Source: Hymenobacter convexus
GTDB taxonomy: Bacteria; Bacteroidota; Bacteroidia; Cytophagales; Hymenobacteraceae
Direction: 5' to 3'
Length of the DNA: 64,000 nt
NCBI RefSeq assembly: GCF_030580955.1
Contig: NZ_JAUQON010000002.1
Span: 62,001 to 126,000, forward strand
A model generated the notes under the pieces. The model was not told the DNA's origin. It did no database searches and saw only the letters and a program-made list of their open reading frames with translations. The position numbers were made by a program, and so were the translations under genes. This document shows positions 1 through 9,624 of this stretch, in pieces. Within the stretch, counting starts at the first letter, position 1, and every line of letters starts with the position of its first letter.

Positions 1-50
1 CTCATTATTTAGCCGACAATTAATCGTGAAGCAATTGGCCCCAAAATAAA

Positions 51-86
51 GCCCCGACTGCGTAATGCAGTCGGGGCTTTTTCACC
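51..86 (-). terminator. Intrinsic terminator of infB
   Basis: A perfect 11-bp GC-rich stem (GCCCCGACTGC with its complement) around a 5-nt loop lies about 25 bases after the infB stop. T-rich runs on both sides mean it could work in both directions. Bases 1-50 show no gene. Confidence 0.85.
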
Positions 87-105
87 TTTGCAGGTTGCGC
101 TTGCC

Positions 106-3100
106 TTACAGCGTACGCTTGATTTCCTTTTCTTCGAAGCCTTCGATGTTATCGCCTTCCTGCAGCTCGTTGAAGCCTTTGATGGAGATACCACATTCGT
201 AACCCTGGCGCACCTCGCTCACGTCGTCTTTGAAACGCTTGAGGTCCTGGATGTCGCCGGTGTGCATCACGATGCCGTCGCGCACCACCCGAACTTTCGT
301 CTTACGGGTCAGCGTGCCCTCCGTCATCATACAGCCGGCAATGGTGCCCACTTTGGTAATGTTGAACACCTGGCGAACCTCGGCGTTGGCCACCACCACT
401 TCCTGCACCGTCGGGGCCAGCATGCCTTCCATGGCATCCTTCACCTCGTTGATGGCATTGTAAATGATGGAGTACAGACGGATGTCAATCTGCTCGTTCT
501 CGGCCAGCTTACGGGCGCTCTGCGAGGGCCGCACCTGGAAGCCGATGATGATGGCGTCGGAAGCCGAAGCCAGCAACACGTCGCTTTCTGAGATGGCGCC
601 CACCCCTTTCGAGAGGATGTTCACCTTCACTTCCGGCGTGCTCAGCTTGAGCAGCGAGTCAGAAAGTGCTTCCACCGAACCGTCCACGTCGCCCTTCACT
701 AGAATGTTGAGTTCCTTGAACGAACCGATAGCCAAGCGGCGACCAATTTCGTCCAGCGTGATGTGCTTCTTGGTCCGGATGGTTTGTTCGCGGGCCAACT
801 GCAGACGCTGGGTAGCAATCTCGCGGGCTTCGCGCTCCGTCTCCATCACCTGGAGGCGGTCGCCGGCCTGCGGGGCACCGGTAAGACCGAGCACCTGCAC
901 CGGCGTAGCGGGTGGCGCGGTCTTCATTTTCTTGCCGCGATGGTCGGTCATGGCCTTCACGCGGCCGAAGTGCGGGCCGGCAAGGATGATGTCGCCCACG
1001 TTCAGCGTGCCGGTTTGCACCAGCACAGTGGTCACGTAGCCGCGGCCTTTGTCGAGCGAAGCTTCAATCACGGTACCGATGGCGCCACGGTCAGGGTTGG
1101 CTTTCAGGTCGAGCAATTCGGCCTCCAGCAGCACCTTTTCCAACAGGTCGTCAATACCAATGCCCGATTTGGCCGAAACCTCTTGGCTCTGGTATTTGCC
1201 ACCCCACTCTTCCACCAGAATGTTAATCTGGGAAAGCTCCTCACGGATTTTCTCGGGGTTGGCCGCCGGTTTGTCAATCTTGTTGAGGGCGATGATAATC
1301 GGTACCCCAGCAGCCTGCGCGTGGTTGATGGCTTCCTTCGTCTGCGGCATCACCGAGTCGTCGGCGGCTACCACGATGATGGCGATGTCCGTCACCTTGG
1401 CACCACGGGCACGCATAGCCGTAAAGGCTTCGTGACCAGGCGTATCAAGGAAAGTAATGGGCTGACCCGATTTGGTCCGCACCTCGTAGGCACCAATGTG
1501 CTGCGTGATGCCACCGGCTTCGCCTTTGGCCACACTCGCATCACGGATGTAGTCAAGCAGCGACGTTTTGCCGTGGTCGACGTGGCCCATGATGGTGACG
1601 ATGGGGGCGCGGGGCTTGAGGTCTTCCTCAGCATCGCCGGCATCTACATCAATCTCCTCTTCTTCCGCCGACAGGAATTCCACGTCAAAGCCAAATTCAT
1701 CGGCAATCACGGTAATGGCCTCGGCATCAAGACGCTGGTTGATGGACACGAACATGCCCATACCCAGGCACACCTTGATAACCTCGTTCACGTTCACGTC
1801 CATCAGCGAAGCCAAGTCATTGGCCGAGATGAATTCGGTGAGCTTGAGGGTCTTGGCGTCGAGCTCGTTCTGTGCGCGCAGGGCCTCGCGGTCCTCCGCC
1901 AGCATGCTCCGCTTATCGCGGCGATACTTGGCGCGGTTGGCCTGGCCGGTGGCTTTGTTGCCGCCGAGCTTGGCCAGCGTGGCCTTAATCTGCTCCTGAA
2001 TTTGCTTTTCAGCCTGTTCGGGCGTGAGTGCGGGTGCATTCGGCTTCGGAGCCGACTGACCGGGACGCTGACCGGGACCGCCCGGGCGGTTGCCACCCTG
2101 GCCGGGGCCACCACCGGGCCGGTTGCCCTGGTAGCCGCCACCACCCTGGCCACCGGCCGGACGGTTGCCCTGGTAGCCAGGGCTGGGCGGCGACGTGGTG
2201 CTGCCGGGAGGGCCGGGCAGACGCGTGCGTTTCTTCTGGCCAGGGCCAGCGGGCAAGCCACGCTTGCTCACGTCCGACGAGGCAATGGGGCGAGGGCCAC
2301 GGCCACCTGGCCCACGCCGGTCATTGTTCAGCGACGACAAGTCGATTTTGCCGAGCACCGTGAGGCCCTTCAGCGTGTCCGACTTGGCTACGATGGTGCT
2401 AGTGTCTTCCGGCGCCGCAGCTTCGGGCGTTGCGGGAGCAGCAGCGGGAGGCGCAGCAGCAACCGGAGTGGCTGGCGCGGCGGCCACTGGCGCAGCCGGA
2501 GCAGGCGTGGGGGCCGGAACGGCGGGCTGGGGAGCCGGCGTCGGTTCGGCTTTGGCCACGGGCTGAGGCGCTACGGGAGCGGGTGCTTCCACCTTGGGCG
2601 GCGCGGGGGCTTCTACCTTGGGTGCAACCGGTGCGGGAGCAGGCGTTGGGGCTGGCGTCGGAGCTACCGGGGCAGCGGCGGCCGGAGCCGGAGCGGCAAC
2701 GGGTGCGGCCGGACGGGGCGGCACCACGCGGCCACGGCTGTCCAACTCGATTTTACCCAGCACTTTCAGGCCGGGCGCCGAGGGGGTTTCAGCAGCGGGC
2801 GTGGGCGCTGGAGCGGGAGCCGCCGGAGCTACGGGCGCAGGGGCCGGAGCAGCAGCAACTGGCGCGGCAGCTACCGGAGCCACGGGCGCAGCCGGAGCAA
2901 CCGGCTTGGGCGCAGGTGCCGGAGCAGCCTGCACAGGGCGCGGAGCCGGGGCAGCGGGCTTGGGGGCCGCTTCAAGGTCGCTCTGGCGCTTCGCCTGGAT
3001 GACCTTCTGGGCCTCCTGACGGTCGTGAGCTGAGGCTGCAAATTCCTTTTCAAGCGAGGCCACTTGCTCACCGGTGAGCTTCGTAGTCGGCTTGTTTTCT

Positions 3101-3201
3101 ACTTGTATGCCTTTTTTGGCCAGGGCCTCGACCACCCTGTCCATACCAATGTTCAGGTCTTTGGCCGCCTGTTGTAGCCGTTTCGGGGTTGCTTCCGCCA
3201 T
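106..3201 (-). CDS. infB: Translation initiation factor IF-2
   Basis: IF-2 is the GTPase that brings initiator tRNA to the 30S subunit and promotes subunit joining. The 1031-residue protein opens with an IF2_N helical domain (about residues 1-55, [20 protein letters not shown]). A long Ala/Pro-rich low-complexity linker follows to about residue 385. The G domain starts near residue 535, with GHVDHGKT (G1), DTPGHEAF (G3) and NKID (G4), followed by the usual C-terminal domains. I chose the start at 3201 ([10 protein letters not shown]). An upstream in-frame ATG at 3240 lies inside the predicted -7 promoter box and adds residues not expected in the family. It is the last gene of rimP-nusA-infB. 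The 125-bp gap after nusA carries its own promoter-like box. Confidence 0.97.
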   Translation of the reverse strand: MAEATPKRLQQAAKDLNIGMDRVVEALAKKGIQVENKPTTKLTGEQVASLEKEFAASAHDRQEAQKVIQAKRQSDLEAAPKPAAPAPRPVQAAPAPAPKPVAPAAPVAPVAAAPVAAAPAPAPVAPAAPAPAPTPAAETPSAPGLKVLGKIELDSRGRVVPPRPAAPVAAPAPAAAAPVAPTPAPTPAPAPVAPKVEAPAPPKVEAPAPVAPQPVAKAEPTPAPQPAVPAPTPAPAAPVAAAPATPVAAAPPAAAPATPEAAAPEDTSTIVAKSDTLKGLTVLGKIDLSSLNNDRRGPGGRGPRPIASSDVSKRGLPAGPGQKKRTRLPGPPGSTTSPPSPGYQGNRPAGGQGGGGYQGNRPGGGPGQGGNRPGGPGQRPGQSAPKPNAPALTPEQAEKQIQEQIKATLAKLGGNKATGQANRAKYRRDKRSMLAEDREALRAQNELDAKTLKLTEFISANDLASLMDVNVNEVIKVCLGMGMFVSINQRLDAEAITVIADEFGFDVEFLSAEEEEIDVDAGDAEEDLKPRAPIVTIMGHVDHGKTSLLDYIRDASVAKGEAGGITQHIGAYEVRTKSGQPITFLDTPGHEAFTAMRARGAKVTDIAIIVVAADDSVMPQTKEAINHAQAAGVPIIIALNKIDKPAANPEKIREELSQINILVEEWGGKYQSQEVSAKSGIGIDDLLEKVLLEAELLDLKANPDRGAIGTVIEASLDKGRGYVTTVLVQTGTLNVGDIILAGPHFGRVKAMTDHRGKKMKTAPPATPVQVLGLTGAPQAGDRLQVMETEREAREIATQRLQLAREQTIRTKKHITLDEIGRRLAIGSFKELNILVKGDVDGSVEALSDSLLKLSTPEVKVNILSKGVGAISESDVLLASASDAIIIGFQVRPSQSARKLAENEQIDIRLYSIIYNAINEVKDAMEGMLAPTVQEVVVANAEVRQVFNITKVGTIAGCMMTEGTLTRKTKVRVVRDGIVMHTGDIQDLKRFKDDVSEVRQGYECGISIKGFNELQEGDNIEGFEEKEIKRTL

Positions 3202-3237
3202 TCTATCTGTTACTCGCGTACGATACGCTTCTAAGTG

Positions 3238-3245
3238 CAAAGGTA
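3238..3245 (-). promoter_or_regulatory. Candidate internal promoter (-7 box) for infB
   Basis: TACCTTTG on the minus strand matches the Bacteroidota -7 consensus TAnnTTTG. It lies 36 bases before the chosen infB start, in the nusA-infB gap. This would let infB be transcribed independently of rimP-nusA. Confidence 0.55.
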
Positions 3246-3326
3246 TTACATTAAATCTTGCCAGCAGGGCGCAAACCGCACCTACTGGCGCGATTTGTTA
3301 CCCTTGCCGTACCGGCCGCGGGGCCG

Positions 3327-4769
3327 TCATTGGGCTGGCTCGGCGGGAGAGCCTTCGCCCGCTTCCTCAGTCGTGGTGTTGTTTTCGGTGTCCAGCACCG
3401 AGTGCTCGGCCGCTGTAGCAGTGGCCGAAGCGTGCGTCACGGCCGCTTCTTCGGTGGCCGAATCATCCGTTTTGCCAGCGGCAACGCGGTTTTTAGCGGC
3501 TTCCAAGGAGCTTTCGTCCAGGTCTTCGTCGTCGGCAAATTCTTGGCGGATGATGCGGTACACATCGTCCACCATTTCTTCTTCGAGCTCCGTGCGGCGC
3601 ACGATGTCGTCTTTCTTCACCGCCAATACGGCGCGGCCGGTGTCCAGACCGATTTTTTTCAATTCGGCCAATACCCAGGGCTCGATTTCGTCCTGGAACT
3701 CGTCCAGCGAAATGTCCTCTTCGTAGTCGATGGCTTCGCGGAAGACGTCGATTTCCATGCCGACGAGGCGGCTGGCCAGCTTAATGTTGGCGCCGCCGCG
3801 GCCGATGGCCAGGCTCACCTGGTCGGGCTTCATGAACACGGAAACCCGGCCGTTCTCCTGGTTTATCTTCATAGAACCCACCTTGGCCGGCGATAGTGCC
3901 CGCGCAATATAGAGTTCCAGGTTATCGGTGTAGTTGATGATGTCGATGTTCTCGTTTTCGAGCTCGCGCACCACCGGATGGATGCGGCTGCCCTTCATGC
4001 CCACGCAGGCGCCCACGGGGTCGATGCGCTCGTCGTAGCTTTCCACGGCCACTTTGGCGCGCTCGCCGGGCTCGCGCACTACGTTTTTGATGGTGATGAG
4101 GCCGTCGTAAATCTCGGGCACTTCCAGCTCAAACAAACGCTCGAGGAACGCCGGTGCGGCGCGGGAGAGGATGATTTTCGGTGTGCCGTTAATCACCTCC
4201 ACACGGTGTACCACGGCGCGCACGGTATCGCCCTTGCGGAACCGGTCCTTGGGGATTTGCTCGCCTTTCGGCATCACCAGCTCGTTGTCGTCCTTGTCCA
4301 TGATGAGGGCCTCGCGGCTCCACACCTGGTAGACTTCGCCGGTCACGATTTCGCCCACCTGGTCCTTGTATTTCTGGTACAGGTTGTCGCGCTCCAGGTC
4401 CTTCACGCGCTGAATCAGCGTTTGGCGGGCCATGAGCACGGCGCGGCGGCCGAAATCCTCCAGCTTCACGCCTTCGGCTACGGATTCGCCTACTTCAAAG
4501 TCGGGCTCGATTTTCTGGGCTTCGGCCAGCGGAATTTTGTCGTGGTCCCAGATATCTTCTGAGTTATCGTCCACGATTTCGCGGTTGCGCCAGATTTCGA
4601 GGTCGCCGTTATCGGGGTTGATGATGACGTCGAAGTTTTCGTCCTGGTCGTACTTCTTCCGAATCATGGTACGAAACACGTCGTCCAGGATGCTCATCAT
4701 CGTGGGTCGGTCGATGTTTTTGCTCCGGGCAAATTCGCCGAAGGATTCAATGAGTTCGTGGCTGTTCAT
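3327..4769 (-). CDS. nusA: Transcription termination/antitermination factor NusA
   Basis: NusA binds RNA polymerase and modulates pausing, intrinsic termination and antitermination. The 480-residue product has the expected order: N-terminal polymerase-binding domain (about 1-130), S1 domain (about 135-200, GEIVTGEVYQVW), and tandem KH domains (about 205-345, with DPVGACVGMKGSRI and SLAIGRGGANIKLASRL). It ends in an acidic, low-complexity tail rather than the two acidic repeats of enterobacterial NusA. The start at 4769 (MNSHELIESF) fits the family. The long upstream extension of the open frame overlaps rimP and is discarded. It sits 16 bases after rimP and so is probably co-transcribed with it. 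Confidence 0.97.
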   Translation of the reverse strand: MNSHELIESFGEFARSKNIDRPTMMSILDDVFRTMIRKKYDQDENFDVIINPDNGDLEIWRNREIVDDNSEDIWDHDKIPLAEAQKIEPDFEVGESVAEGVKLEDFGRRAVLMARQTLIQRVKDLERDNLYQKYKDQVGEIVTGEVYQVWSREALIMDKDDNELVMPKGEQIPKDRFRKGDTVRAVVHRVEVINGTPKIILSRAAPAFLERLFELEVPEIYDGLITIKNVVREPGERAKVAVESYDERIDPVGACVGMKGSRIHPVVRELENENIDIINYTDNLELYIARALSPAKVGSMKINQENGRVSVFMKPDQVSLAIGRGGANIKLASRLVGMEIDVFREAIDYEEDISLDEFQDEIEPWVLAELKKIGLDTGRAVLAVKKDDIVRRTELEEEMVDDVYRIIRQEFADDEDLDESSLEAAKNRVAAGKTDDSATEEAAVTHASATATAAEHSVLDTENNTTTEEAGEGSPAEPAQ

Positions 4770-4785
4770 AGAGGCAGAACTGTAT

Positions 4786-5256
4786 TTATTTGAAAGAGAT
4801 AACAACCTTGGCTTCCTTAATGTCCCCGAAGGAATAAAAAGCGGCGGGCAGGGTAGTTTTCTTGGTTTTTTGCTTGATGACTTCCTCGATTTCGACACCC
4901 TCGGGGGTGGCGGCGGTGAGGGTGCCGGTTTTCTCGGTGCCGTCGGCCAGCTTCAGGGCCAGCGAGCGGCCGATGTGGCGCGGGTACTGGCGCGGGTCGG
5001 TGAGGGGCTGGTCGGCGCCGGGGCTGGTGACTTCCAGCGAGTAGGCGGCGTCTTCGCCGTAGTGCTCGTCGATGCGGCGGCCCAGGCGGCGGCTGATGGT
5101 GGCGCAGGACTGGATGGCGAGGCCGTTGGGGCCGTCGAGCGTCACGGTCACTTTGGGCAGCACGGAATCGGACACGGTGAGGCTCACGATGAACAGTTCC
5201 TCGTCGCCGATGGCGTCGTGGAGCATTTCCAGCAGCAGGTTGCGGTCGAAGTGCAT
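4786..5256 (-). CDS. rimP: Ribosome maturation factor RimP
   Basis: RimP assists maturation of the 30S subunit. The 156-residue protein begins MHFDRNLLLEMLHDA and contains the family core SPGADQPLTDPRQYPRHIGR, with a C-terminal Sm-like domain. The open frame continues upstream to 5583, but that part lies in the promoter/leader region and is not protein-like. The ATG at 5256 gives the normal length. It is the first gene of the rimP-nusA-infB operon. Its short leader holds an intrinsic-terminator-like hairpin. Confidence 0.93.
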   Translation of the reverse strand: MHFDRNLLLEMLHDAIGDEELFIVSLTVSDSVLPKVTVTLDGPNGLAIQSCATISRRLGRRIDEHYGEDAAYSLEVTSPGADQPLTDPRQYPRHIGRSLALKLADGTEKTGTLTAATPEGVEIEEVIKQKTKKTTLPAAFYSFGDIKEAKVVISFK

Positions 5257-5276
5257 AAGGGTTGAAACAAGCGGGC

Positions 5277-5307
5277 AAAAAAAGAGGGGACTGCGCGTCC
5301 CCTCTTT
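5277..5307 (-). terminator. Terminator-like hairpin in the rimP leader (possible attenuator)
   Basis: On the minus strand an 11-bp perfect stem (AAAGAGGGGAC with GTCCCCTCTTT, 5-nt loop) ends in a run of seven T. The run finishes 20 bases before the rimP ATG. A promoter-like box lies just upstream, so the hairpin falls inside the operon leader. No minus-strand gene is seen upstream for it to terminate. An autoregulatory attenuator responding to NusA is my inference. Confidence 0.6.
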
Positions 5308-5595
5308 ATCAGATTGAATACCAACTTCGGGGCAAAGGTACGATAATATGCTGCCGAATGCAAGACAGGGGACGTGGTGACGGCGTGAACGGCGGAACCT
5401 CACCCCCGGCCCCGGTTCGCTTGAAGCGCGAAGCCCGTGGAGAGGGGAGCCCGACGGTTTTATATGTTGAGGTAGTAGCGGCAACTTTAGCGGCAATCGG
5501 TGTCTTTGGCAAACCTCGGCGGCCGATGCGGAGTTTGCGAGCCGGCGGCCGAACTTCACGGCCGCATTCATCCTCATTTTCAATCTTTAATTCCC
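5308..5595. other. Intergenic region between rimP and the DUF2911 gene
   Basis: This divergent gap holds the rimP promoter. At about 5398-5452 it has a fragment resembling one arm of the CACCCCCCGGCC repeat family seen at 46250-46426. No further gene is visible. Confidence 0.5.
5333..5364 (-). promoter_or_regulatory. Candidate promoter of rimP-nusA-infB
   Basis: The minus strand carries TACCTTTG (5340 to 5333), a full match to TAnnTTTG. CTTG lies 20 bases further upstream, at the place expected for the TTTG -33 box. Initiation would fall near 5327 and give a leader of about 70 nt that contains the hairpin at 5277-5307. Confidence 0.6.
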
Positions 5596-6150
5596 ATGAA
5601 ATCTTTCACCATTTTCCGCACGGCTGCTTTCGGCCTGACGCTGGCCCTGACAGGTGCTGTCGCCCACGCCCAGACGATGCCCGCCACCATGCCGGCTCCG
5701 GCCAAAGATGCAGCCAAACCCAGCCCGGCCGCCACGGCTACCGGCAAAATCGGCAGCGCCGATGTGACGGTGAACTACAGCAGCCCGGGCGTGAAGGGCC
5801 GCACCATTTTCGGCGGGCTGGAAAAGTTCGGTAAGGTGTGGCGCGCTGGGGCCAACGAAGCTACCACTGTGGAATTCAGCAAGGACGTGAAGGTGGAAGG
5901 CAAGGCCTTGCCGGCCGGCAAGTACGGCTTCTTCGTAATTCCGGCCGAGACGGGGCCGTGGACGGTGATTTTCAACAAAGTGCCGAACCAGTGGGGCGCC
6001 TTCAAGTACGACGAGAAACAGGACGCCCTGCGCGTCATGGTGACGCCCCGCAAAAGCGCTACGCTGACTGAACGGCTGGTGTACGAGGTGAAATCGCCGG
6101 GGCTCGTGCTGCGTTGGGAAAACGTGGAAGTGCCGGTGGCTATTAAGTAA
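5596..6150 (+). CDS. Secreted DUF2911 family protein
   Basis: A 184-residue exported protein with a clear signal peptide ([20 protein letters not shown], cleavage after AHAQ). A low-complexity Ala/Pro segment follows, then a DUF2911 domain from about residue 50 to the end ([46 protein letters not shown]). DUF2911 proteins are common in Bacteroidota and of unknown function. The ATG at 5596 was chosen because it begins the signal peptide. An upstream in-frame ATG at 5500 would bury the signal. The gene stands alone on the plus strand and is followed by a family A palindrome. Confidence 0.9.
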   Translation: MKSFTIFRTAAFGLTLALTGAVAHAQTMPATMPAPAKDAAKPSPAATATGKIGSADVTVNYSSPGVKGRTIFGGLEKFGKVWRAGANEATTVEFSKDVKVEGKALPAGKYGFFVIPAETGPWTVIFNKVPNQWGAFKYDEKQDALRVMVTPRKSATLTERLVYEVKSPGLVLRWENVEVPVAIK

Positions 6151-6173
6151 TTGTTGTTGCCTTTCGATTAGCA

Positions 6174-6265
6174 CGTCATGCTGAGCGCAGCCGAAGCATC
6201 TCTACCGCGCAAGTAATATGGTTATGTTGCGCGGTAGAGATGCTTCGGCTGCGCTCAGCATGACG
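6174..6265. repeat. Intergenic palindrome, family A
   Basis: Inverted repeat with perfect 39-bp arms (start CGTCATGCTGAGCGCAGCCG) and a 14-nt loop, between the DUF2911 gene and selD. The same family recurs at 26835, 61339 and 62185, with shortened copies at 43813 and 56641. Confidence 0.95.
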
Positions 6266-6293
6266 GTCTTGATATCCCCTCTTTAGCGGCGCG

Positions 6294-6301
6294 TACTTTT
6301 G
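6294..6301 (+). promoter_or_regulatory. Candidate -7 box of selD
   Basis: TACTTTTG matches TAnnTTTG and lies 24 bases before the selD ATG. A CTTG at 6268-6271 is a possible -33 element, with a spacer slightly longer than usual. Confidence 0.5.
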
Positions 6302-6325
6302 ACGCCGTTCTCAACCTGACATCTC

Positions 6326-7363
6326 ATGGAATACAAGCTCACCCAATACAGCCACGGCGCGGGCTGCGGCTGCAAAATCGCGCCGGCCGTGCTCGACCAG
6401 ATGCTGCACACCAGCATTGCCCAGCCCCAGCACCCCAAGCTACTGGTGGGCAACGCCAGCCGCGACGATGCGGCCGTGTACGATATCGGCGGGGGCCAGG
6501 CGGTGATTTCGACCACCGACTTTTTCATGCCCATCGTGGACGATGCGTATGATTTCGGGCGCATTGCTTCGGCTAATGCCATTTCCGACGTTTACGCCAT
6601 GGGCGGACGGCCGCTGCTGGCCATTGCGGTGCTGGGCTGGCCGGTGGACAAGCTGCCGCCCGAAGTGGCGCGCCGCGTGCTGGAAGGCGCCCGCAGCATT
6701 TGTGCCGAAGCAGGGATTCCGCTGGCCGGTGGGCATAGCATCGACTCGCCGGAACCCATTTTCGGGCTGGCCGTGACGGGCATGGTCGACATCAAAGACC
6801 TGAAGCAGAACGACACGGCCACGGCCGGCTCGGAGCTATTTCTGACTAAGCCGCTGGGCGTAGGCATTATGACCACGGCGCAGAAAAAAGGCCTGCTGCG
6901 CGATGAGGACGCCAGCATTGCGCCGGCCCAGATGATGCAACTCAATAAAATCGGGGCCGAGCTGAGCAAGTTGTCCGCCGTGACGGCCCTGACCGACGTA
7001 ACCGGTTTCGGCCTGCTGGGCCACCTGGCCGAGGTGTGCGAAGGCAGCCACCTCACGGCCGAAATCGACTTCACGAAAGTGCCCCGCATCGCGGCAGCGG
7101 AGTCTTATTTGAAGCAGGGTAGCGTGCCCGGCGGCACCGGCCGCAACTGGGCCAGCTACGGCCACAAAATCGGGTCGGTGACGGACGAGCAGCGTGCCTG
7201 GCTCTGCGACCCGCAGACGTCGGGCGGCCTGCTGGTGTGCGTGGAGCCCGGCGGGCGGGCGGCGGTGCTGGACGTATTTGAGCGGCACGGGCTGGCGCTG
7301 GAAAGCTTCGGCCACCTGCGCGAGCATGCGGAGGGCGAGGCCTGGGTGCAGGTGAGCGCCTAA
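6326..7363 (+). CDS. selD: Selenide, water dikinase (selenophosphate synthetase)
   Basis: SelD makes selenophosphate from selenide and ATP. The 345-residue protein aligns by eye with E. coli SelD along its whole length: [10 protein letters not shown] at residues 8-17 with the catalytic Cys14 and Lys17, [58 protein letters not shown] and [11 protein letters not shown]. The active site uses cysteine, not selenocysteine. No selA, selB, tRNA-Sec or mnmH is visible in this window, so the use of selenophosphate (perhaps 2-selenouridine in tRNA) cannot be settled here. The next gene starts 15 bases downstream and may be co-transcribed. Confidence 0.96.
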   Translation: MEYKLTQYSHGAGCGCKIAPAVLDQMLHTSIAQPQHPKLLVGNASRDDAAVYDIGGGQAVISTTDFFMPIVDDAYDFGRIASANAISDVYAMGGRPLLAIAVLGWPVDKLPPEVARRVLEGARSICAEAGIPLAGGHSIDSPEPIFGLAVTGMVDIKDLKQNDTATAGSELFLTKPLGVGIMTTAQKKGLLRDEDASIAPAQMMQLNKIGAELSKLSAVTALTDVTGFGLLGHLAEVCEGSHLTAEIDFTKVPRIAAAESYLKQGSVPGGTGRNWASYGHKIGSVTDEQRAWLCDPQTSGGLLVCVEPGGRAAVLDVFERHGLALESFGHLREHAEGEAWVQVSA

Positions 7364-7378
7364 CGTCGGTTTTGCTGG

Positions 7379-7972
7379 ATGAAGACCTCCTTTTTCCGCC
7401 CGCTGCTGGAGGCGGCCGTAGTGCTGCTGCTGGTACTGGGCGCGGCGCGCTGGGTGAGCGGACTGTTTTCGAAGCGCACGCAGGTATACCGCGCCACGGC
7501 GGCGCGGCAGCTGCGGCTGGTGTTTTGGCCGCTGCTGGCGCTGGGCGCGGGCCTGAGTGTGCTGCCTGCCGTGGCCATGGGCGAGGGGCCGACCAGTGCT
7601 TTTGAGTGGGGACTGACGGGCGGCTTCCTGCTCTTCACGCTGCTGCTGAGCGGCCCGGCGCTGCTGCTGCACCTGCGCTACTGGGCCCGGAACCACGAAA
7701 CCACGTTGGTTTTTCAGCCCATTGAAAACCGCTTTGAAGTGTACGAAGCGGGCCTGCGCCTGCCCTTTGCCCGGCGCGACTTAGCCCGCATCGAGCGGGT
7801 GACGTGCCGGGCGCGCCGCACCTTCTGGGCGAAATACGACTACCTGCGGCTGCACCTCGTGGATGGCCGCGTCATCGTCCTCACCTCACTGCTCACGGAA
7901 CTGGAGCCGCTGATGGGCTTTCTGCGGAGCGTGCCCACGGAGCGGCGTATGACAGCGTGGTGCTGGGTGTAG
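7379..7972 (+). CDS. Hypothetical membrane protein
   Basis: A 197-residue protein that I do not recognise. It has an N-terminal hydrophobic segment (about residues 8-28), then two further membrane segments (about 47-66 and 78-100). A charged C-terminal half follows (about 105-190: ETTLVFQPIENRFEVYE, RIERVTCRARRTFWAKYDYL). That half has the alternating pattern of a small beta domain such as PH-like membrane proteins carry, which is a guess. It starts 15 bases after selD in the same direction, so it may share the selD transcript. It converges on the gene at 8110, with a degenerate palindrome in between. Confidence 0.75.
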   Translation: MKTSFFRPLLEAAVVLLLVLGAARWVSGLFSKRTQVYRATAARQLRLVFWPLLALGAGLSVLPAVAMGEGPTSAFEWGLTGGFLLFTLLLSGPALLLHLRYWARNHETTLVFQPIENRFEVYEAGLRLPFARRDLARIERVTCRARRTFWAKYDYLRLHLVDGRVIVLTSLLTELEPLMGFLRSVPTERRMTAWCWV

Positions 7973-7995
7973 TAGAGGGTTGATTCTCACAAGTT

Positions 7996-8087
7996 GTCTC
8001 TCATCCTGAGCGCAGCAAAGGACCTTATTACTCCAGGACGGTTTCTGTTCGCCAGTGACAAGGCCCTTCGCTGCGCTCAGGATGACA
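7996..8087. repeat. Degenerate palindrome, family B
   Basis: Inverted repeat related to the TCATCCTGAGCGCAGCGAAGG family, between two convergent genes. The arms match imperfectly, for example AAAGGACCTT against AAGGCCCTT, so this looks like an older copy. Confidence 0.8.
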
Positions 8088-8109
8088 GTTCCGCCCCATG
8101 CCCCCGCCT

Positions 8110-9519
8110 CTACTTCCGCTTATACAAACCCGGGGTTGCCGTAGGCTCATACGGGCCGAATACGCCGGGCAGCAACTGCTTGAGGCGCGGCACGTGCCGG
8201 CCCTGGTCGAGGAGGTAGGCGGGCGGGTTTTCGCCCATTTTCTGGGCTACGCGCACCACGGCGGCATACTCGTTGAGGTGGCCGAAATCGGCTTGCGAGA
8301 GCGACCAGTCGAGGTAGGGCGTGGCGGGGTGGTTGTAGAAATAGGCGCGGTCGTCGGGGCCGAGGATGAGCAGGGTCTGGCCGCGCAGGGCGGCGTAGCG
8401 CGGGTCGGGGGCGAGGCCGAAGCGGCTTTCGGCGGGCATGTGCAGCAGGGCTTCGAGGCGCGGCACGTGGGCCCGGTAGCGCAGCACCACCGCCGCGTTG
8501 ATGATGAGCAGCAGCAGCAGCTCCTGTAACAGCGGGCGGGGGCTACGCTGCCACAAAAACAGGCTAAAGTAGCCCAGCGGCGTGAGCAGCAGCACCAGCA
8601 CGCCCGGCGCCGTGCCGCGCTCCACGGCCGCCGTAGCAATGGCTACCAGCAGCCACACCAGCATCAGCTGCCGGAACTTGGCCTGAAACACCAGCCCCAG
8701 CGACGTGCCCAGTGACCGCAGCAGCGCCAGCGCCAGCACCACGCCCGGCACGATGAGCAGACGCAGCTGCAGGCCCGCCGGCAGTCCGCTGGCAATCAAA
8801 TCAGTCAGCCCCGGCTGCAAGTGGAACTGCACAAACCCCGGCAGCGCCCCGATATAAAAGAAGAATGTGGCCACCAGCGCGTACGGAAAGAAAAACCCGC
8901 ACAGCAGCAGCAAGGAGCTCCGAAAGGAATTCGCCGCAAAAATGACCACCGCAAACAAGCCCACCACCAAAAACAAGGCCAGCGGCAGGTAGCACAGCGC
9001 CCCCAGCCCAATCAGAAAGCCGGCCCGAAACAGGCGGCGGTTGTCATAGCCCTCGCGCGAAGTGGGCAGCAGCGCGCTCAGGGCAAATACCACGAACGTG
9101 TTGCCGAGCAGCAGCGGCGACAATGCATCTAAATCGGTGCTGACGCTGCCCAGCAGCAGGTAGGTTAGGGCGGCCACGTAGCCGCGCTCGGGGTGCACGT
9201 CATAGCGGTTGAACACGAGGTTGAGCCGCAGCGCCTGCACTAGCAGCAGCCCCAGCGCCACCACCCGGTAGAGCCACACCGGCCGGGCCAGCACGGCATC
9301 GAGCCCGCCAAAGAAGGCGGCGGCCAGCGGCGCGGTACCGTCGTAAAGGTCGCGGTAGGGCATGGCGCCGCCGTGCAGGCGCTCGCCCACCAGCAGGGCG
9401 CGCAGCTCGGCGGCCGTCACGGGCAGGCCGGCCCACAGCAGGGGCAGGCGCAGGGCCAGCACCAGTATCAGCAGGGCCAGCAGTTGGGCGGGCAGGGAGC
9501 TTTTGAAAAAGCGTAGCAA
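8110..9519 (-). CDS. Multi-pass membrane protein, DUF6427-like
   Basis: A 469-residue, strongly hydrophobic protein with about ten or more membrane segments and the opening MLRFFKSSLPAQLLALLILV. This short 'FFKS-x-P' start followed at once by a membrane helix is typical, as I recall, of the Bacteroidota DUF6427 family, whose function is unknown. The start codon is TTG at 9519. No in-frame ATG fits better, and a minus-strand TACCTTTG box lies 25 bases upstream. The gene is divergent from rbfA, with back-to-back promoters. Confidence 0.75.
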   Translation of the reverse strand: MLRFFKSSLPAQLLALLILVLALRLPLLWAGLPVTAAELRALLVGERLHGGAMPYRDLYDGTAPLAAAFFGGLDAVLARPVWLYRVVALGLLLVQALRLNLVFNRYDVHPERGYVAALTYLLLGSVSTDLDALSPLLLGNTFVVFALSALLPTSREGYDNRRLFRAGFLIGLGALCYLPLALFLVVGLFAVVIFAANSFRSSLLLLCGFFFPYALVATFFFYIGALPGFVQFHLQPGLTDLIASGLPAGLQLRLLIVPGVVLALALLRSLGTSLGLVFQAKFRQLMLVWLLVAIATAAVERGTAPGVLVLLLTPLGYFSLFLWQRSPRPLLQELLLLLIINAAVVLRYRAHVPRLEALLHMPAESRFGLAPDPRYAALRGQTLLILGPDDRAYFYNHPATPYLDWSLSQADFGHLNEYAAVVRVAQKMGENPPAYLLDQGRHVPRLKQLLPGVFGPYEPTATPGLYKRK

Positions 9520-9544
9520 AGGGACGTGGTGAGGAAAGAGCCGG

Positions 9545-9552
9545 CAAAGGTA
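9545..9552 (-). promoter_or_regulatory. Candidate -7 box of the DUF6427-like gene
   Basis: TACCTTTG on the minus strand, 25 bases upstream of the TTG start at 9519. It lies back to back with the rbfA box at 9608-9615. Confidence 0.5.
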
Positions 9553-9607
9553 TTGGCTACGAGAACTCCCCTTTCATGTCGCCTTATTTCCCTTGCCGCC
9601 CGAATCG

Positions 9608-9615
9608 TACCTTTG
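9608..9615 (+). promoter_or_regulatory. Candidate -7 box of rbfA
   Basis: TACCTTTG with only 9 bases to the rbfA ATG. If initiation falls 5-8 bases downstream of the box, as is usual, the mRNA would be almost leaderless. Confidence 0.55.
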
Positions 9616-9624
9616 CCCTTTATT

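Noticed and set aside
763..3033. Long plus-strand open frame of 756 codons opposite infB
   Set aside because: It is antisense to the well-supported infB gene and reads as low-complexity His/Arg/Gly-rich text, an effect of high GC third positions and the Ala/Pro-rich linker.
7994..8218. Small ORF with LSAAKDL text
   Set aside because: It is the translation of a family B palindrome. The same peptide type (ILSAAKDL, SFAALRMTG) appears wherever this repeat occurs.
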